Source: Kineococcus rhizosphaerae
GTDB taxonomy: Bacteria; Actinomycetota; Actinomycetes; Actinomycetales; Kineococcaceae
Reading direction: 5' to 3'
NCBI RefSeq assembly: GCF_003002055.1
Contig: NZ_PVZF01000003.1
Span: forward strand, 124,001 to 188,000
DNA length: 64,000 nt
Shown here: positions 38,146 through 46,268 of the stretch, one piece after another
How the letters are laid out: each line of letters begins with the position of its first letter
How positions within the stretch are numbered: the stretch's first letter is position 1
The notes under the pieces: model-generated
The model's input: the letters and a program-made list of their open reading frames with translations, nothing else
Databases searched by the model: none
What the model was told of the DNA's origin: nothing
Made by a program: the position numbers and the translations under genes

Positions 38146-38481
38146 TCAGTCGAGCGCGGTGTCCTGCCGGGCGGACACCGACACGTGGGTCATGGCCGCG
38201 TCCGGGGCGGCGGCGTGCCGGTGGACGGCCCCGGGCGGGACGACGCGGACGGCGCCGGCAGCGAGCTCGTGCAGCGCTCCGTCCCGGAACTCCAGGACAC
38301 CGCGTCCCTCGCCGACCACGAGCACCTGGGGGTGGTCGTGGTGGTGCCAGGCCGTCCCGGCCCCGGCGGCGAACGTCGTGAGCACGACCGTGACGGGCTG
38401 CCCGACGACTGCCGCGAGGTCGGCCCAGGCGACGTCACCGGAGAACAGCGGCGCCCCCAGGGGCTGGAACTCCAGCGGCAC
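38146..38481 (-). CDS. Single-domain cupin protein
   Basis: This 111-residue cupin has metal-ligand motifs W-H-H-H-D-H-P-Q near 45-52 and P-P-G-A-V-H-R-H near 82-89. Such small cupins act as isomerases, dioxygenases or ligand sensors. Its GTG start follows immediately after the TGA of the permease gene with no gap, so the two are translated together, which links the cupin to the compound imported by the permease. No more specific function can be read. Confidence 0.85.
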   Translation of the reverse strand: MPLEFQPLGAPLFSGDVAWADLAAVVGQPVTVVLTTFAAGAGTAWHHHDHPQVLVVGEGRGVLEFRDGALHELAAGAVRVVPPGAVHRHAAAPDAAMTHVSVSARQDTALD

Positions 38482-39954
38482 TCAGGCCTCGCTCGCCGAG
38501 GGCACCGGGGAGGCGGCTTCCGCGGCCCGGTCCCCGCGGACGGGCCCGCTGCGGTGCCACAGCGGCGGGAGCCGGTGCAGCAGCAGCCACGCCGCCCCGC
38601 CGACCAGGAACCCGACGACGTAGGACAGGTCACCCCACTGCGGGTGCGCCGCCGCGACCGGCCCGACGTAGAAGGACAGGTTCCAGAAGGGCGCCGAGGC
38701 GGCGGCCCCCAGCAGCCAGGCCACGAAACCCCACTCCAGGACGCGACGCTCGTCGTACAGCTCCCCGATGCGGTTGCGGTCGCGGCGCCCACCCACGGTG
38801 TAGTCGAGCAGCAGGATCGCGCCGAACGGGGCGATGAGGTAGGCGCCGACGAAGAGGAAGTTCTTGAACTTCGCCTCGAACCCCGCGTCGGCCCACAGGC
38901 TCACGGCGTAGGCCAGCGCGCAGATCGCGATGACGGCGGTCTTGCGGCTGACGGGGATGCGCAGCGTCTGGATCGAGATGGCCCCGCCGTAGACGTTGAG
39001 GAAGTTCTGCGAGAAGGACGAGAGCAGGACCACCAGCAGCGCCGGGGTGGCGAACGGGCCGGTGATGCGGGTCAGCGCGCCGATGGCGTCCTCCCCGGAG
39101 ACCGCCGAACTGCCCAGCAGGGCTCCCGCGATGCCCAGCCAGCTGAGGGTGATGAAGTTCCCGGCCCACGTCCAGCCCCCCGTGGCGCGACTCGTCCGCT
39201 CGTCGTCCGGCAGGTACCGGGAGTAGTCCGACGCGAACGGCCACCAGGCGATGAGGAAGCTGAGGAAGTACCCGGCGAAGGTGATCCACCCCCCGGTCGG
39301 GCCCGACCAGTACGGCGCGGCCGGGTTCTGCCCGAAACCGCCGTGCACACCGCGCACGACCGAGACGACGGTGATCATCGCGAACCCGACGAACAGCACC
39401 ACGGCGAGGATCCGCTGGAGGAAGTGGATCATGTTGTAGCCGTAGACGGCGACGACCAGTTGCAGCGCCACGAGGGCCCCGGACGCGAGCCAGTACGGCA
39501 CGAACGGCACCAGGTGGTGCAGGGCCTGCCCGCCCAGGATGATCGTGACGGCCGCCCAGCCGATCCCGGCGAAGACGTTGATGTAGGCGACCGGGACGAA
39601 GTTGCCGAAGAACCCGAGCGGACCACGGGCCTGGATCTGCTGCGGGACGCCGAGCTTGGCCCCCATCCGGGCCAGGACGCCCATGACGACCGACCCCAGG
39701 AACGAGCCGACGAGGATCGCGGTCACCGACGACGTCAGCGAGAGCCCGAAGCTCACGGCCGAGAACCCGAGGACCATGATCGGGAAGTTCATGCCGGCGG
39801 CGAACCAGATGGAGAACTGCGACGAGGCCCTGCCGTGGCGTTCGGCGTCGGGGATGTGGTCGACGCCGTACGGCTCGACGACCGCGACGCGGTCGCGGTA
39901 CCCCCGGTCCTGGGGGTGGGCGGGGCCGGTGGAACCTGCGGGCTGGTCGTTCAC
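38482..39954 (-). CDS. NCS1-family nucleobase/allantoin/hydantoin-type permease
   Basis: This 490-residue carrier has about 12 hydrophobic helices, the family segment W-F-A-A-G-M-N-F-P in helix 1, I-Q-A-R-G-P-L-G-F-F-G near 95, and W-W-P-F-A-S-D-Y-S-R-Y-L-P in the middle. NCS1 carriers import purines, pyrimidines, hydantoins, allantoin or vitamins such as thiamine and B6. The start GTG 39954 has AGGAGG upstream; a longer reading to 40068 would include the promoter. The promoter at 40072-40100 (minus strand) contains the GntR-type site described at 40075. It is divergent from the GntR regulator and presumably imports the substrate of the flavin-monooxygenase cluster. Confidence 0.9.
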   Translation of the reverse strand: MNDQPAGSTGPAHPQDRGYRDRVAVVEPYGVDHIPDAERHGRASSQFSIWFAAGMNFPIMVLGFSAVSFGLSLTSSVTAILVGSFLGSVVMGVLARMGAKLGVPQQIQARGPLGFFGNFVPVAYINVFAGIGWAAVTIILGGQALHHLVPFVPYWLASGALVALQLVVAVYGYNMIHFLQRILAVVLFVGFAMITVVSVVRGVHGGFGQNPAAPYWSGPTGGWITFAGYFLSFLIAWWPFASDYSRYLPDDERTSRATGGWTWAGNFITLSWLGIAGALLGSSAVSGEDAIGALTRITGPFATPALLVVLLSSFSQNFLNVYGGAISIQTLRIPVSRKTAVIAICALAYAVSLWADAGFEAKFKNFLFVGAYLIAPFGAILLLDYTVGGRRDRNRIGELYDERRVLEWGFVAWLLGAAASAPFWNLSFYVGPVAAAHPQWGDLSYVVGFLVGGAAWLLLHRLPPLWHRSGPVRGDRAAEAASPVPSASEA

Positions 39955-40071
39955 GAGGTGTGTCCCTCCTGCTCGGCGCGGGGCGACGGGTGGGGCGGCC
40001 CTCGACCGCGAGGGGCGCAGCGGTGCGGGGATCGAGGTGCCGGGGCGAGGTGCGCTCACCGGTGACACAGG

Positions 40072-40100
40072 ACGGTGGCATGCAACACCGACGGAGTCAA
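40072..40100 (-). promoter_or_regulatory. Permease promoter TTGACT-N17-CACCGT with embedded operator
   Basis: On the minus strand TTGACT (40100-40095) and CACCGT (40077-40072) are 17 bases apart. The spacer and -10 contain TTGCATGCCA, one of four related sites in this locus. It would start a transcript about 110 bases upstream of GTG 39954. Confidence 0.55.
40075..40086. promoter_or_regulatory. GntR-type site 1 (GTGGCATGCAAC)
   Basis: This site contains TGGCATGCAA, shared with sites at 40221, 41533 and 41696, and lies within the permease promoter. It places the permease in the same apparent regulon as the catabolic genes. Confidence 0.6.
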
Positions 40101-40188
40101 GGCCCTCAGGTCACCGCGAGCTGCGGGCCCGGGAACTGCCGGTTCCTCCGCTCTTCTCCTGCAGCAGGCGCACACGGGCCCGGAACGG

Positions 40189-40224
40189 TTGACGAGAGCG
40201 ACAGGTCCTCCTACCGTCTCTTGC
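40189..40224 (+). promoter_or_regulatory. Leaderless promoter of the GntR gene
   Basis: TTGACG (40189-40194) and TACCGT (40212-40217) are 17 bases apart, and seven bases separate the -10 from the ATG at 40225, so transcription should begin at the start codon. The regulator site at 40221-40230 contains this ATG. Confidence 0.6.
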
Positions 40225-40233
40225 ATGCCACAG
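40221..40233. promoter_or_regulatory. GntR-type site 2, containing the GntR start codon
   Basis: TTGCATGCCACAG reads as an inverted copy of site 4 (CTGTGGCATGCAAG). The ATG of the GntR gene is the central ATG of the palindrome, so binding would block transcription start, a compact autorepression design. Confidence 0.6.
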
Positions 40234-40887
40234 CCGATGGAGGCCGCGGCGCTCACCGGAGCGCAGGCGCGAGTCCTGGACGCCCTGCGGACCGCGATCA
40301 TCAGCGGTGACCACCAGCCCGGGTCACCGTTGTCCGAGATCGCCCTCGCCGAGCAGCACGGCGTCAGCCGCACCCCGGTCCGGGAGGCGCTCAAGCAGCT
40401 GCAGATCGAGGGCCTCATCGAGGTCCGGCCCCGCGTGGGCACCTTCGTGCGCGCCCCCAGCCGGCGCGAGGTCATCGAGCTCTTCGAGCTCAAGGAGGTC
40501 CTGGAGGGCATGGGGGCGCGCCTGCTGGCCGCCCGCGGCCGGGTGCCCGCCCTCGACGAGCTCGAGGAGAACATCGAGCGCTCGCGCCTGGCCGTGGCCG
40601 CCGACGACCACGACGGGTACGCCGACCTCGTGCACGCGTTCCACTCCACGATCATCGACGGGGCGGACAACACCCAGCTGAAGAACCACTACCGCACCCT
40701 CATGAACCAGCTCGCCTACCACCGGCTGGTCGCCCGCTCCCTCAACCGCCCGGGCCGCCTCGGCGCCTCCCTGGGGGAGCACGAACGCGTCCTGACCCGG
40801 ATCCGGGACAAGGACGGCTTCGGGGCCGAGTTCGCGATGCGCGACCACGTGCGCTCCAGCGAACGGGAGACCCTCTCCGCGGACTGA
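40225..40887 (+). CDS. GntR-family regulator (FCD subfamily) of the permease and monooxygenase cluster
   Basis: This 220-residue regulator has the GntR HTH with G-V-S-R-T-P-V-R-E-A-L-K-Q-L (about 45-58) and an FCD domain with candidate metal ligands D-L-V-H-A-F-H (about 136-142) and D-H-V-R-S-S near the C-terminus. The start ATG 40225 is set by promoter geometry and lies inside its putative operator. Four copies of a TGGCATGCCA-like site, at the permease promoter, at this gene, after the flavin reductase gene and at the first DUF1185 gene, suggest it controls all of them. The ligand is probably the pathway substrate or an acid derived from it. Confidence 0.93.
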   Translation: MPQPMEAAALTGAQARVLDALRTAIISGDHQPGSPLSEIALAEQHGVSRTPVREALKQLQIEGLIEVRPRVGTFVRAPSRREVIELFELKEVLEGMGARLLAARGRVPALDELEENIERSRLAVAADDHDGYADLVHAFHSTIIDGADNTQLKNHYRTLMNQLAYHRLVARSLNRPGRLGASLGEHERVLTRIRDKDGFGAEFAMRDHVRSSERETLSAD

Positions 40888-40984
40888 CCCGCGCCCGCAC
40901 CACCGGGTCCGCGCACCCACCCACGGCGACGGCGCCACGACACCGGGGCCGTCGACACCCGAGAACCGACCCCCAGGAGCTTCC

Positions 40985-41518
40985 GTGACCGAGCCGCTCA
41001 CCCTGCAGGCCTTCGAGGACGACCCCGCCGCCCTGCGCACCACCTTCGCCCTGTACCCCTTGGGCGTCGCCGCGATCTGCGCCGAGGTCCCCGGCGCCGA
41101 CGGGCCGGAACCGGTCGTCCTGGTCGCCTCCTCCTTCCAGGTGGGGATCTCCCTGGACCCGCCACTGGTCCTGTTCGCCGTCCAGCACACCTCCACGAGC
41201 TGGCCGCGACTGAGGGCGGCCGCCGACGCCGGGCTGCGGCTGGGGGTCTCCGTCCTCGGCGAGGCGCACGACCTGACGGCGCGCCAGCTCGCCTCCCGGG
41301 CCGCCGACCGCTTCGCCGGGATCGAGACGACCACCACCGGAGCGGGGGCGAAGTTCGTGCACGGCGCCCCGGTCTGGCTGGAGTGCTCGGTGCACTCGCA
41401 GTTCCCCGCCGGCGACCACGACGTCGTGCTCCTGCAGGTGCACGCCCTGGCCGCCGCTCCCGACGCCGAACCCCTCGTCTGGCACTCGTCCGGGTTCCGC
41501 ACCCTGACGCCGCGCTGA
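40985..41518 (+). CDS. Flavin reductase family protein (monooxygenase small component)
   Basis: This 177-residue protein is a flavin-reductase-like FMN-binding split barrel. It has A-S-S-F-Q-V-G-I-S-L-D-P-P-L-V-L-F near 50 and H-G-A-P-V-W-L-E-C near 122. It should supply reduced FMN to the luciferase-like monooxygenase at 45.2 kb. The start GTG 40985 has AGGAG six bases upstream. It follows the GntR gene by 97 bases and is ended by a strong terminator at 41566, so it is probably transcribed with the regulator and separately from the rest of the cluster. Confidence 0.92.
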   Translation: MTEPLTLQAFEDDPAALRTTFALYPLGVAAICAEVPGADGPEPVVLVASSFQVGISLDPPLVLFAVQHTSTSWPRLRAAADAGLRLGVSVLGEAHDLTARQLASRAADRFAGIETTTTGAGAKFVHGAPVWLECSVHSQFPAGDHDVVLLQVHALAAAPDAEPLVWHSSGFRTLTPR

Positions 41519-41532
41519 TCCCAACGTTCCTT

Positions 41533-41546
41533 TGTGGCATGCCACA
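41533..41546. promoter_or_regulatory. GntR-type site 3, perfect TGTGGCATGCCACA
   Basis: This 14-base perfect palindrome lies 15 bases past the flavin reductase stop. It is the most symmetric of the four sites and defines the consensus. As it is not in a clear promoter, it may be an auxiliary site for cooperative binding with the site at 41696. Confidence 0.65.
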
Positions 41547-41565
41547 GAGTCGGTTCATCGTGTCC

Positions 41566-41604
41566 CGAGAACCCCGCCGTCCGACCCGGACGGCGGGGTT
41601 CTCG
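41566..41604 (+). terminator. Strong hairpin terminator after the flavin reductase gene
   Basis: A perfect 18-base stem (41566-41583 and 41587-41604) with a three-base loop is followed by GTGCGTC rather than a T-run. Its strength and its position between two promoters make it a likely transcription end. Confidence 0.7.
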
Positions 41605-41665
41605 TGCGTCAAGCCCTGCATCGCAGAGTTTTTCGCATCAGATCGAGAAGCATCCCGCCAATTCC

Positions 41666-41701
41666 TTGACCGGACGTGGAGCAACACCTAGCGTCTGTGG
41701 C
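41666..41701 (+). promoter_or_regulatory. Leaderless promoter of the DUF1185 operon
   Basis: TTGACC (41666-41671) and TAGCGT (41689-41694) are 17 bases apart, and ATG 41702 follows seven bases after the -10, so the transcript should begin at the start codon. The design is the same as at the GntR gene. Confidence 0.6.
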
Positions 41702-41708
41702 ATGCAAG
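41696..41708. promoter_or_regulatory. GntR-type site 4, containing the first DUF1185 start codon
   Basis: TGTGGCATGCAAG shares ten central bases with the site at 40075 and has the gene's ATG at its centre. It links the catabolic operon to the GntR protein. Confidence 0.6.
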
Positions 41709-42388
41709 AGGTCGCACGCACTACCGCGGTGGACACGCTCCCCCGGCCGACCACGCCCTCGCTGCGGGCCACCGCGGACGACCGCGCCCCCGCCGGCGTC
41801 GAGGTCCGCAAGCTCGTCGTCTACCGCGAGACGGTGCTCTCCGAGGCCGGCGCGGCCCCCGCGGTCCCCGCCGAACGGGCCTCCGCGGCCGCCGTCATCG
41901 CGAACCCCTGGGTGGGCACCCCGGCCACCACGGACCTCGACGAGACGGTCGCCGCCATCGCCCCGTCCCTGGCGAAGCTGCTGACCGACGCCCTCGTCGA
42001 CGCCCTCGGCGGCGTCGGGAACGTCGAGGCGTTCGGCAAGGCCGCCGTCGTCGGCACCGCCGGGGAGATCGAGCACGGCGCCGCGCTCATCCACACGCCC
42101 TACTTCGGCAACCTCGTCCGCGCCTTCCTCGAGGGCGAGTCGATCATCTGCTTCGCCGACACCCGCGGCGAGGCCGGCGAGACCCTCGTCGTGCCGCTGT
42201 GGCACAAGACCCGGGCCTCGACGCGCAGCCACTACCAGACGGTCACGACGCGGGTCGCGGACGCACCCCGCCCCGACGAGATCGTCGTCGTGGCCGCCGC
42301 CTCCACCGGACCGCGCCCGCACGCCCGCATCGGCGACCGCACCACCGACCCGAACGTCACCCCCGCGATCCTGGAGGACAAGGCATGA
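41702..42388 (+). CDS. DUF1185 (PF06684) family protein, long paralogue
   Basis: This 228-residue protein has an N-terminal extension of about 30 residues, then V-E-V-R-K-L-V-V-Y-R-E-T-V, the A-A-V-I-A-N-P-W-V-G-T segment near 60 and G-K-A-A-V-V-G-T-A-G-E-I-E-H-G-A-A-L-I-H-T-P near 115-137. These match DUF1185, a family with a chorismate-mutase-like fold and no proven reaction (the Pfam name amino-acid synthesis is tentative). It lacks membrane segments. It is the first gene of a five- or six-gene run and is coupled by ATGA to a second paralogue, so a hetero-oligomer is plausible. Confidence 0.9.
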   Translation: MQEVARTTAVDTLPRPTTPSLRATADDRAPAGVEVRKLVVYRETVLSEAGAAPAVPAERASAAAVIANPWVGTPATTDLDETVAAIAPSLAKLLTDALVDALGGVGNVEAFGKAAVVGTAGEIEHGAALIHTPYFGNLVRAFLEGESIICFADTRGEAGETLVVPLWHKTRASTRSHYQTVTTRVADAPRPDEIVVVAAASTGPRPHARIGDRTTDPNVTPAILEDKA

Positions 42389-42936
42389 ACGTGCGCAAGC
42401 TCGTCACCGTGGTGGAGGAGACCCGCCTGGAGGGCGGCCGCGAGGTCGACCCCGTCGCGCGCGTCGCCGTCGTCGCCGCCGTCATCGAGAACCCCTGGGC
42501 CGGTGCGGGGTTCGTCGAGGACCTCGCCCCCGGCATCGAGGCGAACGCCTCCGAGCTGGGTGCCCTGCTCGCCCCCCGCGTGCTGGAGGCGCTCGGCGGC
42601 ACCGCCGAGGCCTACGGCAAGGCGGGCATCGTCGGGCTCGACGGGGAGGTCGAGCACGCCTCGGCCCTCATCCACACGCTGAAGTTCGGCGACCACTTCC
42701 GCAAGGCCGCCCAGGCCACGACGCTGCTGCCCGCCGTCGAGAAGCGGGGCCGGGCCGGGACCACGTTCGACATCCCCCTCAAGCACGTCACCGACGCCAC
42801 GATCCGCTCGCACCACCAGAGCGTCGAGGTGCAGGTCCCCGACGCCCCGCACGCGGGCGAGATCGTCGTCGCCCTCGCCGCCGCGACCCGCGGCCGGCCC
42901 CAGCAGCGCCTGGCCCCCCTGTCCTCCGAGCAGTGA
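42385..42936 (+). CDS. DUF1185 (PF06684) family protein, short paralogue
   Basis: This 183-residue paralogue starts directly with M-N-V-R-K-L-V-T-V-V-E-E-T and keeps V-I-E-N-P-W-A-G-A-G-F, Y-G-K-A-G-I-V-G-L-D-G-E-V-E-H-A-S-A-L-I-H-T-L and R-S-H-H-Q-S-V. Both paralogues keep the G-x-x-G-E-x-E-H-x-x-A-L-I-H-T pattern, a likely active-site or interface region. ATG 42385 overlaps the first paralogue's stop (ATGA). It is followed 10 bases later by the hydrolase. Confidence 0.9.
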   Translation: MNVRKLVTVVEETRLEGGREVDPVARVAVVAAVIENPWAGAGFVEDLAPGIEANASELGALLAPRVLEALGGTAEAYGKAGIVGLDGEVEHASALIHTLKFGDHFRKAAQATTLLPAVEKRGRAGTTFDIPLKHVTDATIRSHHQSVEVQVPDAPHAGEIVVALAAATRGRPQQRLAPLSSEQ

Positions 42937-42946
42937 GCCGGCACCG

Positions 42947-43684
42947 GTGACCAGCCACGACAGCGTCGTCCTCCTGCACGGGGTGGGCCTGGACCGCACC
43001 ATGTGGCAGCCGGCGGCGGACCTCCTGCGCCGCGACGGGTTCGAGGTCCTCACCCCCGACCTGCCCGGCCACGGGGCGAACCCGCCGGTCGCCGAGGGGA
43101 CGAGCCTCGCCGACCTGGCCGGGCAGGTCGCCCCGCTGGTCCCCGCCGGCTCCCACGTCGTCGGGTTCTCGCTCGGGGCGTTGATCGCCCAGCACCTCGC
43201 CCGGTTCCGGCCCGACCTGGTGGCGACGCTCACCTCGGTGAGCTCGGTCTGCCGGCGCACCCCGGCCGAGCGCGCCGCGGTCCTGGACCGGCTGGCCACG
43301 GCCGGGCGGGACTTCCCCGCCGGCGTGGCCGCGTCGCTGCAGCGCTGGTACCCGGCCGACGACGACGTCGACCCCGACCTGGTGCGCCGCACGGAGAAGA
43401 CCCTGCTCGCCAACGACACCGCGTCCTACCTGCGCTGCTACCGGGTCTTCGCCACCGCCGACGCCGAGATCGGTCCCGAGCTGGACCGCATCACCGTCCC
43501 CGCCCTCGCCGTGACCGGCGACCTCGACCCCGGGTCGACACCGGAGATGACCCGCCGCCTCGCGCGGGCGATCCCGGGGTGCGTGGCGCACGTGGTCCCC
43601 GGCGCCCGGCACATGTGGCCGGCGCAGCGACCGCAGGACCTGACCACCCGCCTCACGACCTTCTGGGAGGAGATCGACGCATGA
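42947..43684 (+). CDS. Alpha/beta-fold hydrolase
   Basis: This 245-residue hydrolase has an H-G-V-G-L-D oxyanion segment at 11-16 and nucleophile Ser75 in G-F-S-L-G. The acid is probably in T-G-D-L-D-P-G-S (about 192) and the histidine in G-A-R-H-M (about 223). It resembles 3-oxoadipate enol-lactonase-like and RutD-like hydrolases, so it may open a lactone, ester or carbamate produced by the monooxygenase. The start GTG 42947 follows the second DUF1185 gene by 10 bases, and its stop overlaps the dehydrogenase start (ATGA). Confidence 0.9.
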   Translation: MTSHDSVVLLHGVGLDRTMWQPAADLLRRDGFEVLTPDLPGHGANPPVAEGTSLADLAGQVAPLVPAGSHVVGFSLGALIAQHLARFRPDLVATLTSVSSVCRRTPAERAAVLDRLATAGRDFPAGVAASLQRWYPADDDVDPDLVRRTEKTLLANDTASYLRCYRVFATADAEIGPELDRITVPALAVTGDLDPGSTPEMTRRLARAIPGCVAHVVPGARHMWPAQRPQDLTTRLTTFWEEIDA

Positions 43685-45168
43685 GCGACGTGCAGCAGCT
43701 CGACCACCACATCGGCGGCACGACGAGCGCCCCCGCCGGCGGGGACTACCTCGAGAGCACCAACCCGGCCACGCTCGCGGTGAACTACCAGGTGGCGCGC
43801 GGGACCGCCCCCGACGTGGACGCCGCCGTCCGCTCCGCCCGCGACGCCTTCGAGGACCCGCGCTGGCGCGACCTCAGCCAGACCAGGCGCGGTCACCTCC
43901 TGCGCCGCCTCGGCGACCTCGTCGCCGAGAACGCGGAGGAACTGGCCCGCATGGAGACCGCGGACAACGGCAAGCTCCTGCGCGAGATGCGCGGGCAGCT
44001 GACCACGCTGCCGGAGTACTTCCACTACTACGCGGGCCTGGCCGACAAGATCCAGGGCGACGTCATCCCCACGTCGGACCGGCGCGTCCTGAACTACACC
44101 CAGCGCGAACCGCTCGGCGTCGTCGGGGCCATCACCCCGTGGAACTCCCCGCTGACCCTGACGACCAGCAAGCTGGCCCCGGCCCTGTGCGCGGGGAACA
44201 CCGTCGTCGTCAAACCGTCCGAGCACACCTCGGCCACGATCCTGCGGCTGGCGCAGCTGGCCGTCGAGGCCGGGTTCCCGCCCGGCACCGTCAACGTCGT
44301 CACCGGCTACGGCGCCGAGGCCGGACAGGCTCTCGTCGACCACCCGGGCCTGGCGAAGATCTCCTTCACCGGCAGCACCGCGACCGGCGCCCGGATCGCG
44401 GCGGCCACCGCCTCCCGGTTCATCGGCTCGACGCTGGAACTGGGCGGCAAGTCCCCGAACATCGTCTTCGCGGACGCGGACGTCGCCAACGCCGCGATGG
44501 GGGTCGTCGCGGGGATCTTCGCCGCCGCCGGCCAGACCTGCATCGCCGGCAGCCGCGTCTTCGCCCACCGTTCCGTCTACGACGAGCTGCTCGAACGCGT
44601 CACCGACCGCGCCCGCACCATCCGCATCGGCGACCCGCTGGACGACGCCACCGAGCTGGGTCCCCTCGCCTTCGCCGACCAGCGCGTCAAGGTCGACGGC
44701 TACGTGCAGCTCGGGGTCTCCGAGGGTGCGCGCGTCCTGACGGGCGGCCGGCAGACCGACGGCGGCCTCGGCGGCTACTTCTACGAACCCACCGTCCTCG
44801 TCGACGTCGACAACTCGATGCGCGTCGTCCGCGAGGAGATCTTCGGGCCCGTCGCCGCCGTCATGCCGTTCGACACCGAGGACGAGGTCGTCGCCCTCGC
44901 CAACGACACCGAGTACGGGCTCGCGGCCGGGGTGTGGACCTCGGACCTGTCCCGCGCGCACCGGATGGCGAACCGGCTGGACGCCGGCACCGTCTGGGTC
45001 AACACCTACCGGGCGATGTCGCCCATGTCCCCCCGCCAGGGTTTCGGCAGCAGCGGCGTCGGGGTCGAGCACGGCCAAGAGACGATCCGCGAGTACACGC
45101 GCCTGAAGAGCGTGTGGATCAACACCAGCACCGAGCCGCTCGCCGACCCGTTCACCATGCGCAGCTGA
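43681..45168 (+). CDS. NAD(P)-dependent aldehyde dehydrogenase
   Basis: This 495-residue member of the ALDH superfamily has P-W-N-S-P near 155, F-T-G-S-T-A-T-G near 225 (cofactor loop), L-E-L-G-G-K-S-P-N near 250 (general-base Glu) and A-A-G-Q-T-C-I-A-G-S with the catalytic Cys near 285. It should oxidise an aldehyde released in the pathway to the acid. ATG 43681 is coupled to the hydrolase gene. A 44-base gap with a ribosome site leads to the monooxygenase. The physiological aldehyde is unknown. Confidence 0.95.
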   Translation: MSDVQQLDHHIGGTTSAPAGGDYLESTNPATLAVNYQVARGTAPDVDAAVRSARDAFEDPRWRDLSQTRRGHLLRRLGDLVAENAEELARMETADNGKLLREMRGQLTTLPEYFHYYAGLADKIQGDVIPTSDRRVLNYTQREPLGVVGAITPWNSPLTLTTSKLAPALCAGNTVVVKPSEHTSATILRLAQLAVEAGFPPGTVNVVTGYGAEAGQALVDHPGLAKISFTGSTATGARIAAATASRFIGSTLELGGKSPNIVFADADVANAAMGVVAGIFAAAGQTCIAGSRVFAHRSVYDELLERVTDRARTIRIGDPLDDATELGPLAFADQRVKVDGYVQLGVSEGARVLTGGRQTDGGLGGYFYEPTVLVDVDNSMRVVREEIFGPVAAVMPFDTEDEVVALANDTEYGLAAGVWTSDLSRAHRMANRLDAGTVWVNTYRAMSPMSPRQGFGSSGVGVEHGQETIREYTRLKSVWINTSTEPLADPFTMRS

Positions 45169-45212
45169 GCCGTTCAGCACCACAGTCATCGACGCGATGA
45201 GGAGTAGACGAC

Positions 45213-46268
45213 GTGAAGTTCTCGCTGTTCGTGCACATGGAACGCTGGGACGAGGAGGTCTCCCACCAGCAGCTCTTCGAGAACCTGACCGAGCTGGCGC
45301 TCATGGCCGAGGAAGGGGGTTTTAGCACCGTCTGGATCGGTGAGCACCACGCGATGGAGTACACCGTCTCCCCCAGCCCGATGCCGCAACTGGCCTACCT
45401 CGCCGCCCGCACGTCGCGGATCCGGCTGGGCGCGGGGACGATCATCGCCCCCTTCTGGAACCCGATCCGCGCCGCGGGCGAGTGCGCCCTGCTCGACGTC
45501 ATCAGCGGCGGCCGCATGGAGGTCGGGCTGGCCCGGGGGGCCTACCAGTTCGAGTTCGACCGGATGGCCGATGGCCTGTCGGCGCGCGACGGCGGCAAGC
45601 ACCTGCGCGAGCTCGTGCCCGCCGTCCGGAAGCTGTGGGAGGGCGACTACGCCCACGACGGGGAGATCTGGCAGTTCCCGACGTCGACCAGCGTGCCCTC
45701 CCCCGTCCAGAAGCCCGGCCCGCCGGTGTGGATCGCCGCCCGGGACCCCGACTCGCACGACTTCGCCGTCGCCTCCGGCTGCAACGTCATGGTGACCCCG
45801 CTCATGAAGGGGGACGAGGAGGTCGAGGACCTGGCCCGCAAGTTCGACACCGCCGTGGCGAACCACCCGGAGCGGGACCGTCCGCAGCTGATGGTGCTGC
45901 GGCACACCCACGTCCACCCCACCGACCGGCCCGACGCCTGGCGGCCCGCCGCCGAGGCCGTCGCCCGGTACTACCGCACCTTCGACGCGTGGTTCGGGAA
46001 CCGGACCACACCCGAGAAGGGTTTCCTCGCCCCGAGCCCGGAGGAGAAGTTCGCCGACCGTCCGGAGTTCGAGGTCGACTCGCTGCACAAGACCGCGATG
46101 ATCGGCACACCCGAGGAGGTCGTCGAGCGCATCCGGTACTACGAGCAGCTCGGCGTGGACGAGTTCAGCTTCTGGATCGACAACGGCATGTCGCACGAGG
46201 AGAAGCGGGACTCCCTGGCGCTGTTCATCGAGCAGGTCGTCCCGGCGTTCACGGGGGACGGGCGGTGA
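45213..46268 (+). CDS. Luciferase-like FMN-dependent monooxygenase
   Basis: This 351-residue TIM-barrel protein of the bacterial luciferase superfamily has V-W-I-G-E-H-H near 42, R-L-G-A-G-T-I-I-A-P-F-W-N-P near 72-85 and G-L-A-R-G-A-Y near 107. The E-H-H motif and the neighbouring flavin reductase and flavokinase favour FMN over F420. It is likely the key enzyme that attacks the pathway substrate, by ring opening or carbon-heteroatom cleavage. The start GTG 45213 has GAGGAG upstream, and its stop overlaps the flavokinase start. The substrate may be an N-heterocycle, judging by the NCS1 permease; that is inference. Confidence 0.92.
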   Translation: MKFSLFVHMERWDEEVSHQQLFENLTELALMAEEGGFSTVWIGEHHAMEYTVSPSPMPQLAYLAARTSRIRLGAGTIIAPFWNPIRAAGECALLDVISGGRMEVGLARGAYQFEFDRMADGLSARDGGKHLRELVPAVRKLWEGDYAHDGEIWQFPTSTSVPSPVQKPGPPVWIAARDPDSHDFAVASGCNVMVTPLMKGDEEVEDLARKFDTAVANHPERDRPQLMVLRHTHVHPTDRPDAWRPAAEAVARYYRTFDAWFGNRTTPEKGFLAPSPEEKFADRPEFEVDSLHKTAMIGTPEEVVERIRYYEQLGVDEFSFWIDNGMSHEEKRDSLALFIEQVVPAFTGDGR

